From Chloroflexota bacterium (GTDB lineage: Bacteria; Chloroflexota; UBA6077; JACCZL01): a stretch of DNA of 18,424 nt. Position 1 is the first letter of the stretch. Each line of letters opens with the position of its first letter. Position numbers and translations under genes: made by a program. Positions 1 to 7,220 of the stretch are shown piece after piece. The stretch spans positions 1 to 18,424 of the forward strand of contig JADLFM010000007.1 in NCBI GenBank assembly GCA_020845495.1, written 5' to 3'. The notes under the pieces were generated by a model. The model saw only the letters and a program-made list of their open reading frames with translations, did not search any database and was not told the DNA's origin.

Positions 1-169
1 GGGGCGCACGCTGGGTGTTTTCTGTATCCAGTCATCCGTCGCTCATAGATCTGGGCGGTGTCAGGATACATACTGGGCGTCTGTCATTCCGAGTACGACA
101 CGACTTCCCTACTTGCGCGTAAGCTGATCGAGAGGCGACAGAGTCGCACACGTACACGGGACGCGGATC

Positions 170-445
170 ATGCGATCGATCATCCGACTTGTTCTGGCGG
201 TCGCGCTCGGGATCATGGTGGCAACTGGCGGACTCGGGCTGTTGGACACTTTTGGCGCACCGGTATCAGTGGCCCATGCGTATGCCAAGAGGACGACCAA
301 AATGACTGCACCCAGCAAAACTGGGGATGACATGGACAAGAGCACCTGTCGCTGGCAGTACAGATCGTGGCTATGCGACGGCAAGGATGGCAAGACCTAT
401 GTCTGCAAGGCCGACTTCTCGCATGGTGATCTTCTCAGGCCATAA
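170..445 (+). CDS. Putative small exported protein of unknown function
   Basis: I do not recognise this 91-residue protein. It starts with a short basic stretch and a hydrophobic segment (about residues 4-25), and has an Ala-His-Ala at 35-37 that would suit signal peptidase I. The mature part would be about 54 residues, basic, with three cysteines (60, 69, 79) in a polar Trp/Tyr/Lys/Asp-rich context. This pattern suggests a small secreted or periplasmic protein. The ribosome binding site before the ATG is weak. The local base composition is visibly less GC-rich than the operon to the right, and the gene converges on that operon with a palindromic hairpin between them. Support is only the signal-peptide-like N-terminus and the gene layout; it could be a chance reading frame. 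Confidence 0.5.
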   Translation: MRSIIRLVLAVALGIMVATGGLGLLDTFGAPVSVAHAYAKRTTKMTAPSKTGDDMDKSTCRWQYRSWLCDGKDGKTYVCKADFSHGDLLRP

Positions 446-481
446 CGCCGCCTCAATCCTATGAAGCTTCGAGTTCGGTAT

Positions 482-505
482 GGAGGGAGGATCGATCCTC
501 CCTCC
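482..505. terminator. Perfect 24-bp palindrome between convergent genes, candidate bidirectional terminator
   Basis: The arms GGAGGGAGG and CCTCCCTCC flank a self-complementary centre (ATCGAT), giving a perfect 24-base inverted repeat. It lies 36 bases after the stop of the small plus-strand gene and about 97 bases after the end of the long minus-strand array, where a bidirectional terminator is expected. No clear T-run follows on either strand, so it may be a Rho-assisted or mRNA 3'-end stabilising hairpin rather than a classical intrinsic terminator. Confidence 0.55.
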
Positions 506-601
506 CGGGTCAGGACCCCGCGTGCAGATTTCCGACCGACGGCTGTCGGGAAATAGGTCGGATTCTCGTTCCAGACACGCTTTCGGGCTTTTGCCCAGTT
601 G

Positions 602-1909
602 TCAGTATGCGAAGTTGCTGAGGCGGTTGAAGCCGTAATGATCGTCGTAGCGCCACGGTGGGTCGAGCGGCCCGTTGGTCGGCTGGCCGGTATCGCTCTC
701 GACGATTGCGCCGGCCTGCCGCCAGAGCTTCCGGACCGAGCTTCCGATCACCCGCTCGACCGGTGGGAGTTGGCCGAGCTCCAGCAGCGAACTGGTGAAG
801 TAGCCGGTGCTGACGATCGCATCGGCCTCGGGCAGCGGCTGCAGGAGCGTCGCCGCGCCGCCCTCGGGGTTGTCCTCGCTGGTGATCAAGACGGCCCGGA
901 TACCCTCCCGCTCGCACTCGCGGACGGTCCCGATCACCTCCAGGAACTCGTTGCCGCCGGCGTCCCAGGAGACGATCGCCCCGCTGACGCCCATCAGCTT
1001 TGCCATCTTGGCTGCCTGGGCTGCCATCAGATCCTTCTCGCGCTGGGTCGTCCACTCGGTCTTGAAGGCCAGGACACCGCGAAAGTCGAGATCAACGTTG
1101 TGGCGACGATACAATTCGCGGACGATCGGGTTGTTGACAACCGCCCAGGAGGTCGCGAACGCCGTGCGGTACGGGCCGCTGATTGCCCCATCCAGGACTT
1201 CGTTGGGGTGGAGTATCCAGGGCGGCGTGAGTTGCGTGAGGCCGTAAATGCCGACGCAGAATGTCTTCGACGAGCCGGACATCGCCTGCGGCGAGTGGAT
1301 GCACTGGATGTAGACCACGCCCGGCAGGTCGGACGTCACGGGCGGCAACTCGAAGACCTCGAATCGGGGCGGCTCAAGGCCGGCGACGGCGCGCGCCAGG
1401 TGGTCACTAGCCGCTAACGTCGCGTTGTGAACGGCGTAGTTCTGTTCGTCCACGTCGAGTGCGGAGTCTGGCTCGATGATGAGGCAAACGTTCTGCAGCT
1501 TCGCCTGTGGAAGCAGGTCGGCCCAGGGTCCGCGCATGTCGATGAACAGCTCGACGTAGTCTCCACCGGCCGTATGCCAGGGGACATTCGAGACCTCGAC
1601 CACGCCGACGCCGTCCAGACGGTGCGTCCGCCCTCGCCCGACCGTGCGAACGTCGCGCCCGACCGTGCCCGGGTAGACGACACCCGGCCCGTCCACTTTG
1701 ATTCGTGGCTCGACAACGTCCCGCACCGGCCAGATTCGGACCGACTCACCAGGATGCGCCAGCTCCAGATCGGCAGTCGCGATCCGGGGATCGGCGCGCA
1801 CCTCACGCAGTACGGCGTCGCGGTCGATCACCAGTCGACCGTCGTGCCAGCGCGTGGCCTGGCCGAAGGCGACGTCCTCGACCGGGAAGGTGCCCAGTTC
1901 CAGGCGCAT
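602..1909 (-). CDS. Grd component B, GrdE-like alpha/beta proprotein (pair A)
   Basis: This 435-residue protein belongs to the glycine/sarcosine/betaine reductase component B alpha/beta family (GrdE/GrdG/GrdI type). In clostridia the proprotein is cleaved at an internal cysteine to give a pyruvoyl-bearing subunit that binds the substrate amine. It shares with its two paralogues here the start RLELGTFPV, a GRGRTHRL motif (91-98), HPNEVLDGAI (234-243), NNPIV (259-263) and a C-terminal YGFNR motif. The linker 244-258, where I expect the cleavage site, has Ser/Thr (S244, T249, T253, S254) but no Cys, so pyruvoyl formation is uncertain. The ATG is preceded by GAGGAG. It follows its GrdB-like partner by 27 bases and is the last gene of the array. 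Pair A is the most divergent of the three pairs; its substrate cannot be named. Confidence 0.88.
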   Translation of the reverse strand: MRLELGTFPVEDVAFGQATRWHDGRLVIDRDAVLREVRADPRIATADLELAHPGESVRIWPVRDVVEPRIKVDGPGVVYPGTVGRDVRTVGRGRTHRLDGVGVVEVSNVPWHTAGGDYVELFIDMRGPWADLLPQAKLQNVCLIIEPDSALDVDEQNYAVHNATLAASDHLARAVAGLEPPRFEVFELPPVTSDLPGVVYIQCIHSPQAMSGSSKTFCVGIYGLTQLTPPWILHPNEVLDGAISGPYRTAFATSWAVVNNPIVRELYRRHNVDLDFRGVLAFKTEWTTQREKDLMAAQAAKMAKLMGVSGAIVSWDAGGNEFLEVIGTVRECEREGIRAVLITSEDNPEGGAATLLQPLPEADAIVSTGYFTSSLLELGQLPPVERVIGSSVRKLWRQAGAIVESDTGQPTNGPLDPPWRYDDHYGFNRLSNFAY

Positions 1910-1936
1910 AGCATCTCTCCTCGTGTCGTCCTCGGC

Positions 1937-3289
1937 TCAGGCTACTGGTGCGGCAGGGGAGCCGGATGTCAGCGACGCGTCGAACAGGGTCGGCTCGTCG
2001 ACCGACGTCCCGAGCGCCTGGAGCGCCACGCGCACGAGGTGAAGCCCGTACGCCCGGTCCTTCTCCGGCCCCAGCGACGGATCGCCGACCACGTGCTCGA
2101 TCCGCGCCCCCTTGACGACTCGATTGGCGCCGGTTGTCAGCGCCAGGTTGTAGATCGCGCTCAGTACCACCGTCGGGATGCCAACACGTTCGATCTCCTT
2201 CGCGATCGTTGCACCGCAACGATTGCAAGTCCCTCAGGTGGCGACCAGCAGTGCCCCGCCCACATCGGCCTGGTGGAGCTCCTGGGCGATCTCGGCGCCG
2301 AGCCGCCGGGCCCAGGCGACCGGCGTACTGACCCCGGGGAGCGCGTAGATGCTCGGGTGCACCTGCCTGATGGCCCCCTCAGCCTCAAGCATACGCGCGT
2401 AGCGCAACGGCAGGATGTAGTTCGGATCCGTGCTGGCGATCGAGTTGTAGTAGCCGGCATGGTACGCCTCGAACTGGTCGTTCGTCAGTTCGTCCAGGTC
2501 GCCGACCTCGAACCGGAGGTAGCGACGGGCGTTGCTCGACGTCATGTGGTCTGGGTTGCCTTTTTGGATCAGGCCACCAGTTGTGATCAGGGCGATGCTC
2601 GACGACGACGGATCCCGCAGCGGCGGCGCGGGCGCCACGCGGTCGACTGGCTGGTACGGGATCTCGCTGACGAACGGACGGCCGTTCAGCTTGGCGACGA
2701 GCATGTCGATGGCCCGCTCAGCCCCGGGCCGGTCGCGCTCGCCCTGCTTGCGGACACCGCGCGGCAGATACCCCTCCTCGGCGGCCGGCCCCAACTCGTG
2801 GCCAACCGCGAGTTTCGTCGCCAGGCGGACCATGGTCCGCAGCGCCTCCTCCATTGCCACCGGCGTCGGGCCGGTGCTGGCGACGTACACCTGCTGGCTA
2901 TAGATTGCCGCGGCCGGGTTTTCGGCGTGCATCCCGGCGACCGCCGTCACCCCGGCGGCCTCGGCGATGCGGCAGACCTCCCCGCACGCCAGCCCGTATC
3001 GCCCTGCCAGGAACGCCGGACCGGCGATTACCACGTCTGGCCGCACCTTTTCGATGGCGCGGCGGACCTCGGCCGCAGCCTCGTCCCGGTGATCCTGAAA
3101 GTAGTTGTCGCCGCAGACCAGGGTGGACGTGACGAGGCCGCCGTCGAGGAGTCGGGCCAATACCCGCCCCGGCCCGATGGGGCCGGGGCGTAGCTCGGGT
3201 GGCTGGTCGGCTTGCTCCTCACCGCCGATCCCAGCGAAGAATTGATTGACGTAATGCAGGATCGTGAGTCCCTGACGCTGCTCCGTCAT
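1937..3289 (-). CDS. Grd component B selenoprotein, GrdB-like (pair A), with UGA read as Sec352
   Basis: This is a 450-residue selenoprotein of the GrdB/GrdF/GrdH family, the substrate-specific subunit of glycine, sarcosine or betaine reductase. The N-terminus (LHYVNQFFAGIGGEE) and GPAFLAGRYGLACG are family hallmarks. The UGA at 2234-2236 falls inside LLVAT-U-GTCNRCGAT, exactly at the family selenocysteine (UxxCxxC), and the same frame continues for 98 more conserved residues to a terminal UGA at 1937. A stem-loop follows the recoded codon. Without recoding, the gene appears as two fragments. The start ATG at 3289 was chosen by alignment with the paralogues; only a moderate AAAGGGG precedes it. 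Compared with pairs B and C it has TTGG for TSGG and STDPNY for NTRNPNY, suggesting a different substrate. Confidence 0.93.
2205..2236 (-). promoter_or_regulatory. Bacterial SECIS hairpin of grdB-like gene A, with its recoded UGA
   Basis: Reading the minus strand, the UGA (2236-2234) is followed by 10 bases and then a perfect 8-bp stem ATCGTTGC / GCAACGAT around a GGU loop (stem-loop 2223-2205). The loop begins 18 bases after UGA and starts with G, which fits what is known of bacterial SECIS elements that recruit SelB. The stem-loop sequence is identical in the other two grdB-like genes. Confidence 0.88.
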
Positions 3290-3347
3290 GCGAGGACCCC
3301 TTTCCGGGTGCTGCCCGACGTGGCGCTCGCCGTTGTCGAGCGGGGAC

Positions 3348-4658
3348 TCAGAAGCTCGCGCTGCTCTGGCGGCCGAAGCCGTAATAGTCTTGCAGGTGGA
3401 ACGCCCCGTATCGGCCGGCGATTGGGAGCAACTCGGCGCCCCAGGACGGGTCCGGGTTGAGGGCGCCCAGCACGCGGTCGACTGGCGTGAACGGTCCGGG
3501 CACGGCGCCGGTCCCGGTGCTGACAGCACTGACGATGGCCGGGTCGTTGATGAGCAGCGGGGTGGCGGTGCCGTCCTCGTCGTCCTCCTCTTCGGTCACC
3601 AGTACGGTCTGGATCCCCGCGGCCTCGCAGGCTTTGACAGCCGCCACTGTGTCCACGAAGCGGCGTCCGCGCAGGTTGGTCGTCACAATCGCCCCTGAGG
3701 CGCCTAGCAGCCTGGCAAGCTGCGCGTCGCGCTCAGCAATCAACTCCATCTCGGCCTGCCCGCCCCAGTTGGAGCGGTGTACGATCACCCCCAGGAAGTT
3801 GAGGTCACGGCCGTGGCGGCGGGCCAGCTCCAGTACGATCGGATCATGGAGCATCGGCCAGCTCAGGAGCTGCACTGAGCCCTGACTGACCGCGCCGTCC
3901 ATCATCTCCGTTGGGTGTAGCGCCCAGGGCGCTGACAGCCGGGTGACGCCGTAGACGGCGATGCCGACCCGCGAATCCGGCCCGTGGCGGAACTCCGAGG
4001 ACATCAGGACCGGGATGTAGACCAGTCCGGGTAGCTCCGGATGGCGCGTGGAGAGATCGAACAACTCGTGCTCGGGCGGCTGTTGGTCGGCGACGGCGGC
4101 GGCCAGGTAGTCGGCGATCCGCAGCACTGCGCCGTGAGTCGCAAGGTGCCGGTCCTGGGCGTCCAGTCCCGCTCCAGGTCGCATGGTGACGACCAGGTTT
4201 ATCAGGCTCGCATATGGCCGCACCGCGCTCGGACCGTGCATGTCGATGAAGTCCTGGCGACGCTCGGTTCGGTCGTAGGCGTGGGGCGCACCGCCGCGAA
4301 TCAGATCCCCCGTGATCGCCTGCTCGTTCAGGACGTCCACCGACTCTACGACCGCGAACCCACCCAGGCGGTGGGTGCGGCCGCGCCCAACCGTCGTCAC
4401 CGGCCGGCCACATATGCCGGGGTAGCAGACGCCCGACCCCTCGACTTTGACCCGTGGCTCGATAACATCCACGACGTTGACGATCCGGACCGATTCGCCG
4501 GGCCGGGCGAGTTCAACATCCACGCCGACCACGGTTGCATCGGCCCGTACGAGGTCGAGAACTGCCTCGCGGTCGATCTCCAGCAGGCCGTCGGTCCAAC
4601 GGGTGCGCGGCCCGAACCGGGCCTCGCGCACCGGAAACGTTCCCAGTTCAAGCCGCAC
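3348..4658 (-). CDS. Grd component B, GrdE-like alpha/beta proprotein (pair B)
   Basis: This 436-residue protein is a second member of the GrdE family. It opens with RLELGTFPV, carries GRGRTHRL (91-98), HPTEMMDGAV (248-257), HDPIV (271-275) and RRHGRDLNFLG (281-291), and ends with a DYYGFGR motif. A Rossmann-like C-terminal half contains GASGAIVTTNLRG and VKACEAAGIQTVLVTEE. The presumed cleavage region 258-270 has serines (258, 261, 266) but no cysteine. I chose the GTG at 4658 over an ORF start 54 bases upstream because GGAAGGAGG lies 6-7 bases before it and the paralogues begin at the same residue. The gene overlaps the end of its GrdB-like partner by 11 bases, implying translational coupling and equimolar synthesis. 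The substrate is unknown. Confidence 0.9.
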   Translation of the reverse strand: MRLELGTFPVREARFGPRTRWTDGLLEIDREAVLDLVRADATVVGVDVELARPGESVRIVNVVDVIEPRVKVEGSGVCYPGICGRPVTTVGRGRTHRLGGFAVVESVDVLNEQAITGDLIRGGAPHAYDRTERRQDFIDMHGPSAVRPYASLINLVVTMRPGAGLDAQDRHLATHGAVLRIADYLAAAVADQQPPEHELFDLSTRHPELPGLVYIPVLMSSEFRHGPDSRVGIAVYGVTRLSAPWALHPTEMMDGAVSQGSVQLLSWPMLHDPIVLELARRHGRDLNFLGVIVHRSNWGGQAEMELIAERDAQLARLLGASGAIVTTNLRGRRFVDTVAAVKACEAAGIQTVLVTEEEDDEDGTATPLLINDPAIVSAVSTGTGAVPGPFTPVDRVLGALNPDPSWGAELLPIAGRYGAFHLQDYYGFGRQSSASF

Positions 4659-5997
4659 CGACGGCCTCCTTCCGCTCGCTCGCGTCCGGGTCAAAGCGTG
4701 TCGGCCCGTCAACTTGCGTCATCAGCGCACGCAACGCCGTACTGACGATTCGCCGCCGCAGCGACAGGTCGGCCGCATCCGATAAGCCAGGATCCCCACA
4801 GACGTGCTCGACGCGCACCCCGGTGACAACGCGGTTGGCGCCGGCGCCGAGGGCGACCATCGGCAGCGCGCTGATCTGGACAACCGGTAGCCCTGTTCGC
4901 TCGATCTCCTTGCTGATCGTTGCACCGCAACGATTGCAGGATCCTCAAGTGGCTACGAGGAGGACGGCCCCAACGTCGGCCTGATGCAACTCCTGAGCAA
5001 TCTCGGCGCCCATCCGCTTCGCCTCTGCGACTGCCGTCTGGTTACCGACCGTCGCATAGTAGGTATGGTGCAGCGAGCCGATCCGGCCGGCTGCCTCCAA
5101 CTCGCGCAGGACGTCGAGCGGGACGACGTAGTTCGGGTTGCGGGTGTTCACGGCTTGGGTGCTGTAGCCGCCGTGGACCGACTCCCATTCGCCGACCATG
5201 AGGCTTGTCCGGTCCTCGATCGGGTAGCGGAAGAACCGTTCGGCCCGCGCGGACACCAGGCGGTCGGGATTGCCCATCGGCACCAACCCGCCGCTCGTGA
5301 CGATCCCGAGCTTCACGCTCGTCAGATCGGCGACGGGCGATGTCGGCGGAACGGCGTCGTACCGCGCGACCGGAATCTCGGTTGTGAACGGCCGCCCGGC
5401 GAGACGTGCGAGCGCCATGTCCACCGCCCGGGCAGCGCCAGGCTTCTCGCGCAGGACCGGCCGGCGGAAACCTCGCCAGAGATACCCCTCCTCGTCGGCG
5501 CTGCCAAGCGGACGACCGGAACCGAGCGAGACTGCCATCCGCGCCAGTGCTGCCATCGCCTTGCTCATCTCGGCGACATTCGTACTGGTCGGCAGGCAGA
5601 TCAGCTCACGCCGGTTGGTGGTGAATCCGGGGTTGTCTGGGTACATCGCGGTGACGGCCTTGACGCCGAGCTGCTGGGCCGCGATGCAGGCCCGGGCGCA
5701 AGCCAGCCCGTAGCGGCCAGAATCGAAAGCCGGCCCTGCCACGAGGACATCCGGGGCCAGCCGGGTCAGCGCCTCGCGCATCGCGGCGGTGGCGCGCTCA
5801 GGCTCCTCGGCGACGATGTTGTCGCCGCCAACAATCGTGGCGACGATGGTCCCATCGGTCCCGAGCGCCTGCTGAAGCGCCCGACCGGCGCCAGCCAGCC
5901 CGTCGCGCACCTCGACTGGCGTGTTGGCGGCCTCCTCACCGCCGATACCGGCAAAGAACTGGTTCAGATAGTGCACCACGCGCACGGGTGACGCCAT
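4648..5997 (-). CDS. Grd component B selenoprotein, GrdB-like (pair B), with UGA read as Sec351
   Basis: This 449-residue selenoprotein is of the GrdB/GrdF/GrdH family. Visible landmarks are VRVVHYLNQFFAGIGGEE at the N-terminus, GPAFDSGRYGLACARA, TSGGLVPMGNPDR, ESVHGGYST and NTRNPNYVVPLDVLREL. The UGA at 4945-4947 is in LLVAT-U-GSCNRCGAT, and translation continues in frame for 98 residues to the stop at 4648. The ATG at 5997 has AGAGGAGG 8 bases upstream, so the longer open frame upstream is not used. In the family the Sec acts in C-N bond cleavage and transfer of the carboxymethyl group to the Sec of GrdA. The gene follows the thioredoxin-fold gene after a 174-base hairpin-rich gap and overlaps the next gene by 11 bases. 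Confidence 0.95.
4916..4947 (-). promoter_or_regulatory. Bacterial SECIS hairpin of grdB-like gene B, with its recoded UGA
   Basis: After the UGA (4947-4945) come 10 bases and a perfect 8-bp stem ATCGTTGC / GCAACGAT with a GGU loop (stem-loop 4934-4916). UGA-to-loop distance is 18 bases. The bases immediately after UGA differ slightly from copies A and C (GGATCC in place of GGGACY), while the hairpin itself is unchanged. Confidence 0.88.
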
Positions 5998-6077
5998 TGG
6001 TCCTGCCTCCTCTGCGGCACGCTGTGCCGCCCTCAAGGCGAGCGGAGAGTCCTCCGAGTCCGTTGCTCCCGAACCTG

Positions 6078-6134
6078 CCCGCTCGGGACACAAACTCCGG
6101 TCCGTGTCCCGAGCGGGTCTCCGTGGTCGGAGAC
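6078..6134 (-). promoter_or_regulatory. Two adjacent strong hairpins in the gap between the thioredoxin-fold gene and grdB-like B
   Basis: The first hairpin has perfect 14-base arms, CCCGCTCGGGACAC (6078-6091) and its complement (6104-6117), around a 12-base loop. Immediately next is GTCTCCG (6117-6123) / CGGAGAC (6128-6134) with a 4-base loop. They lie in the 174-base gap that separates the GrdC-GrdA-redoxin block from pairs B and A, about 80 bases upstream of the grdB-like start. No T-run follows, so a partial terminator, attenuator or mRNA processing/stability element are all possible. The inverted repeats are directly visible; the role is inference. Confidence 0.5.
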
Positions 6135-6171
6135 GTCAGTGCGAGCCAGCCTGGCCCGCGTGGCGTGACCC

Positions 6172-6660
6172 TCAGCCAGGCTTGAACTCAGGGTTGCCGT
6201 CATCCAGTGGAGCGACGATGACCGGTTGCTCGCCGATCTCCGCCGCCACCTGCTCGGCCAGGGCATTCAGGTCCGACTTCGAAAATCCGTAGTGGCCCGA
6301 GCGGACCATCCCGCCACGATCGATGTAGAAGATCGTCGGCGTCGCAGGGGGATCATAGGCGTGCGAGACGGGGAACCCCTCGCCGTCGATCAGCATCGGA
6401 AAGGTGACGCCGGTCCGCCCGGCAAACCACTGGGCGGCGCGGGCCGGGTTCTGGCTGATGCCCCAGATCGTCCAGCCCACCGGCGTGTACGCATGGTGGA
6501 GCCGTTCGAGATACGGAAACGCCAGCGTGCAGGTAGCGCAGTCGGCCTTCATGAAAGCAAGGACTACCGGCCCCCGGGCAAGCGCGTCGGCTAGGCGCTG
6601 TGATTGGCCCGTCGCATCGACGAGAGTGAAATCAGGAGCGTGGTCGCCAGCGTCGAGCAT
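6172..6660 (-). CDS. Thioredoxin-fold redoxin (AhpC/TlpA-like), probable reductant for GrdA
   Basis: This 162-residue protein has the AhpC/TSA-thioredoxin pattern: APDFTLVDATG (8-18), an active-site CATC (Cys41, Cys44) after VVLAFMKAD, and a cis-proline segment PATPTIFYID (P108). No signal peptide is evident, so it should be cytoplasmic. Its ATG overlaps the grdA stop codon (TGATG), so it is translationally coupled to the selenoprotein. GrdA of clostridial glycine reductase is re-reduced by thioredoxin after each turnover, and this protein is the obvious local candidate for that role. Alternatively it could be a peroxidase protecting the selenoproteins from oxidation. Fold assignment is firm; partner assignment is inferred from the coupling. 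Confidence 0.85.
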   Translation of the reverse strand: MLDAGDHAPDFTLVDATGQSQRLADALARGPVVLAFMKADCATCTLAFPYLERLHHAYTPVGWTIWGISQNPARAAQWFAGRTGVTFPMLIDGEGFPVSHAYDPPATPTIFYIDRGGMVRSGHYGFSKSDLNALAEQVAAEIGEQPVIVAPLDDGNPEFKPG

Positions 6661-7133
6661 CAGCCAGCTCCGTTCTGTTCGCGAATCCGGCGCGTCGGCT
6701 CGGTGACGGTGTCGGCGTCGAGCGAAAACGTTGCGAAGCTCAGTTCGCGCTCGTAGACATCTTCGGGGATCTGCCCCGTGATCTCCGGCTCAAGGACGTG
6801 GAAGACGGGCAACTTAAGGGCCACACCGGCCAGGGCGCCCGCCCACGACGGGTCACCCTCGGTGACAGTCAGGGCGTACAGTTCGCTGGCTTCGGCGGTC
6901 GGCATGCCCAGCAGCACGACCAGGTCGTCGGTGCCCGCCGCGTCGACGGCCCGCTTGATCTCTTCTTGACCTTCCAGGTCAACAGCTCCCGCGGACGTTC
7001 AAACGAAGCAGTGCGTCTGCTCCAGCACCACGGTGGCGCCGGCAGCCTTCGCACAGGCGCTGATCGACGGGCCCTGGATGCCGTCGCGCTCACCGAGCGC
7101 GAGCACACGCTTGCCTGCGAGTTGGATCGTCAT
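6660..7133 (-). CDS. grdA: Glycine/sarcosine/betaine reductase complex selenoprotein A (GrdA), with UGA read as Sec45
   Basis: Reading through the UGA at 6999-7001 gives a 157-residue protein, the usual GrdA length. The frame starts with MTIQLAGKRVLALGERDGI, contains HCFV-U-TSAGAVDLEGQEE (the GrdA CxxU redox motif, Cys42 and Sec45), and continues with LVVLLGMPTAEASELYALTV, GDPSWAGALAGVALKLPVFH and EPEITGQIPEDVYE, all typical of the family. GrdA carries the Se-carboxymethyl intermediate from component B to component C. The ATG at 7133 has GGAGGCG about 8 bases upstream. A hairpin follows the UGA. Without recoding, only the C-terminal 85 residues would be called. It lies between grdC and the redoxin gene, which it overlaps by one base, and it is the only GrdA for three B pairs here. 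Confidence 0.96.
6966..7001 (-). promoter_or_regulatory. Bacterial SECIS hairpin of grdA, with its recoded UGA
   Basis: After the UGA (7001-6999) there are 16 bases, then a perfect 6-bp stem TTGACC / GGTCAA around a UGGAA loop (stem-loop 6982-6966). The loop starts 22 bases after UGA and has G as its second base, fitting the bacterial SECIS consensus. It is unrelated in sequence to the grdB-type hairpins. Confidence 0.82.
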
Positions 7134-7220
7134 CTGTATCGCCTCCGACGATGATTTGGAGTTTGGCACTTGCTGCGCCGACAGGGGATGCGGCGAGTCT
7201 GGGGTTGATAGCAGAGCGGT

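Noticed and set aside
1937..2170. Small separate gene after the grdB-like A UGA (also 4648-4860, 9979-10209 and 6660-6917)
   Set aside because: These are the C-terminal parts of selenoproteins in the same frame as the upstream part. The sequence between the UGA and the first Met is conserved family sequence.
1427..3193. 588-codon open frame on the plus strand
   Set aside because: It runs antisense to the grdE-like A and grdB-like A genes; its protein is Arg/Asp/Gly-rich with no recognisable domain. Long antisense frames are expected in GC-rich DNA.
3324..3342. Hairpin CGCTCG / CGAGCG in the gap before grdB-like A
   Set aside because: Six pairs with a 7-base loop are expected by chance in such GC-rich DNA.
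6148..6182. Third hairpin AGCCTGG / CCAGGCT spanning the redoxin stop codon
   Set aside because: Only 7 bp with a 21-base loop; weak, and half of it is within coding sequence.
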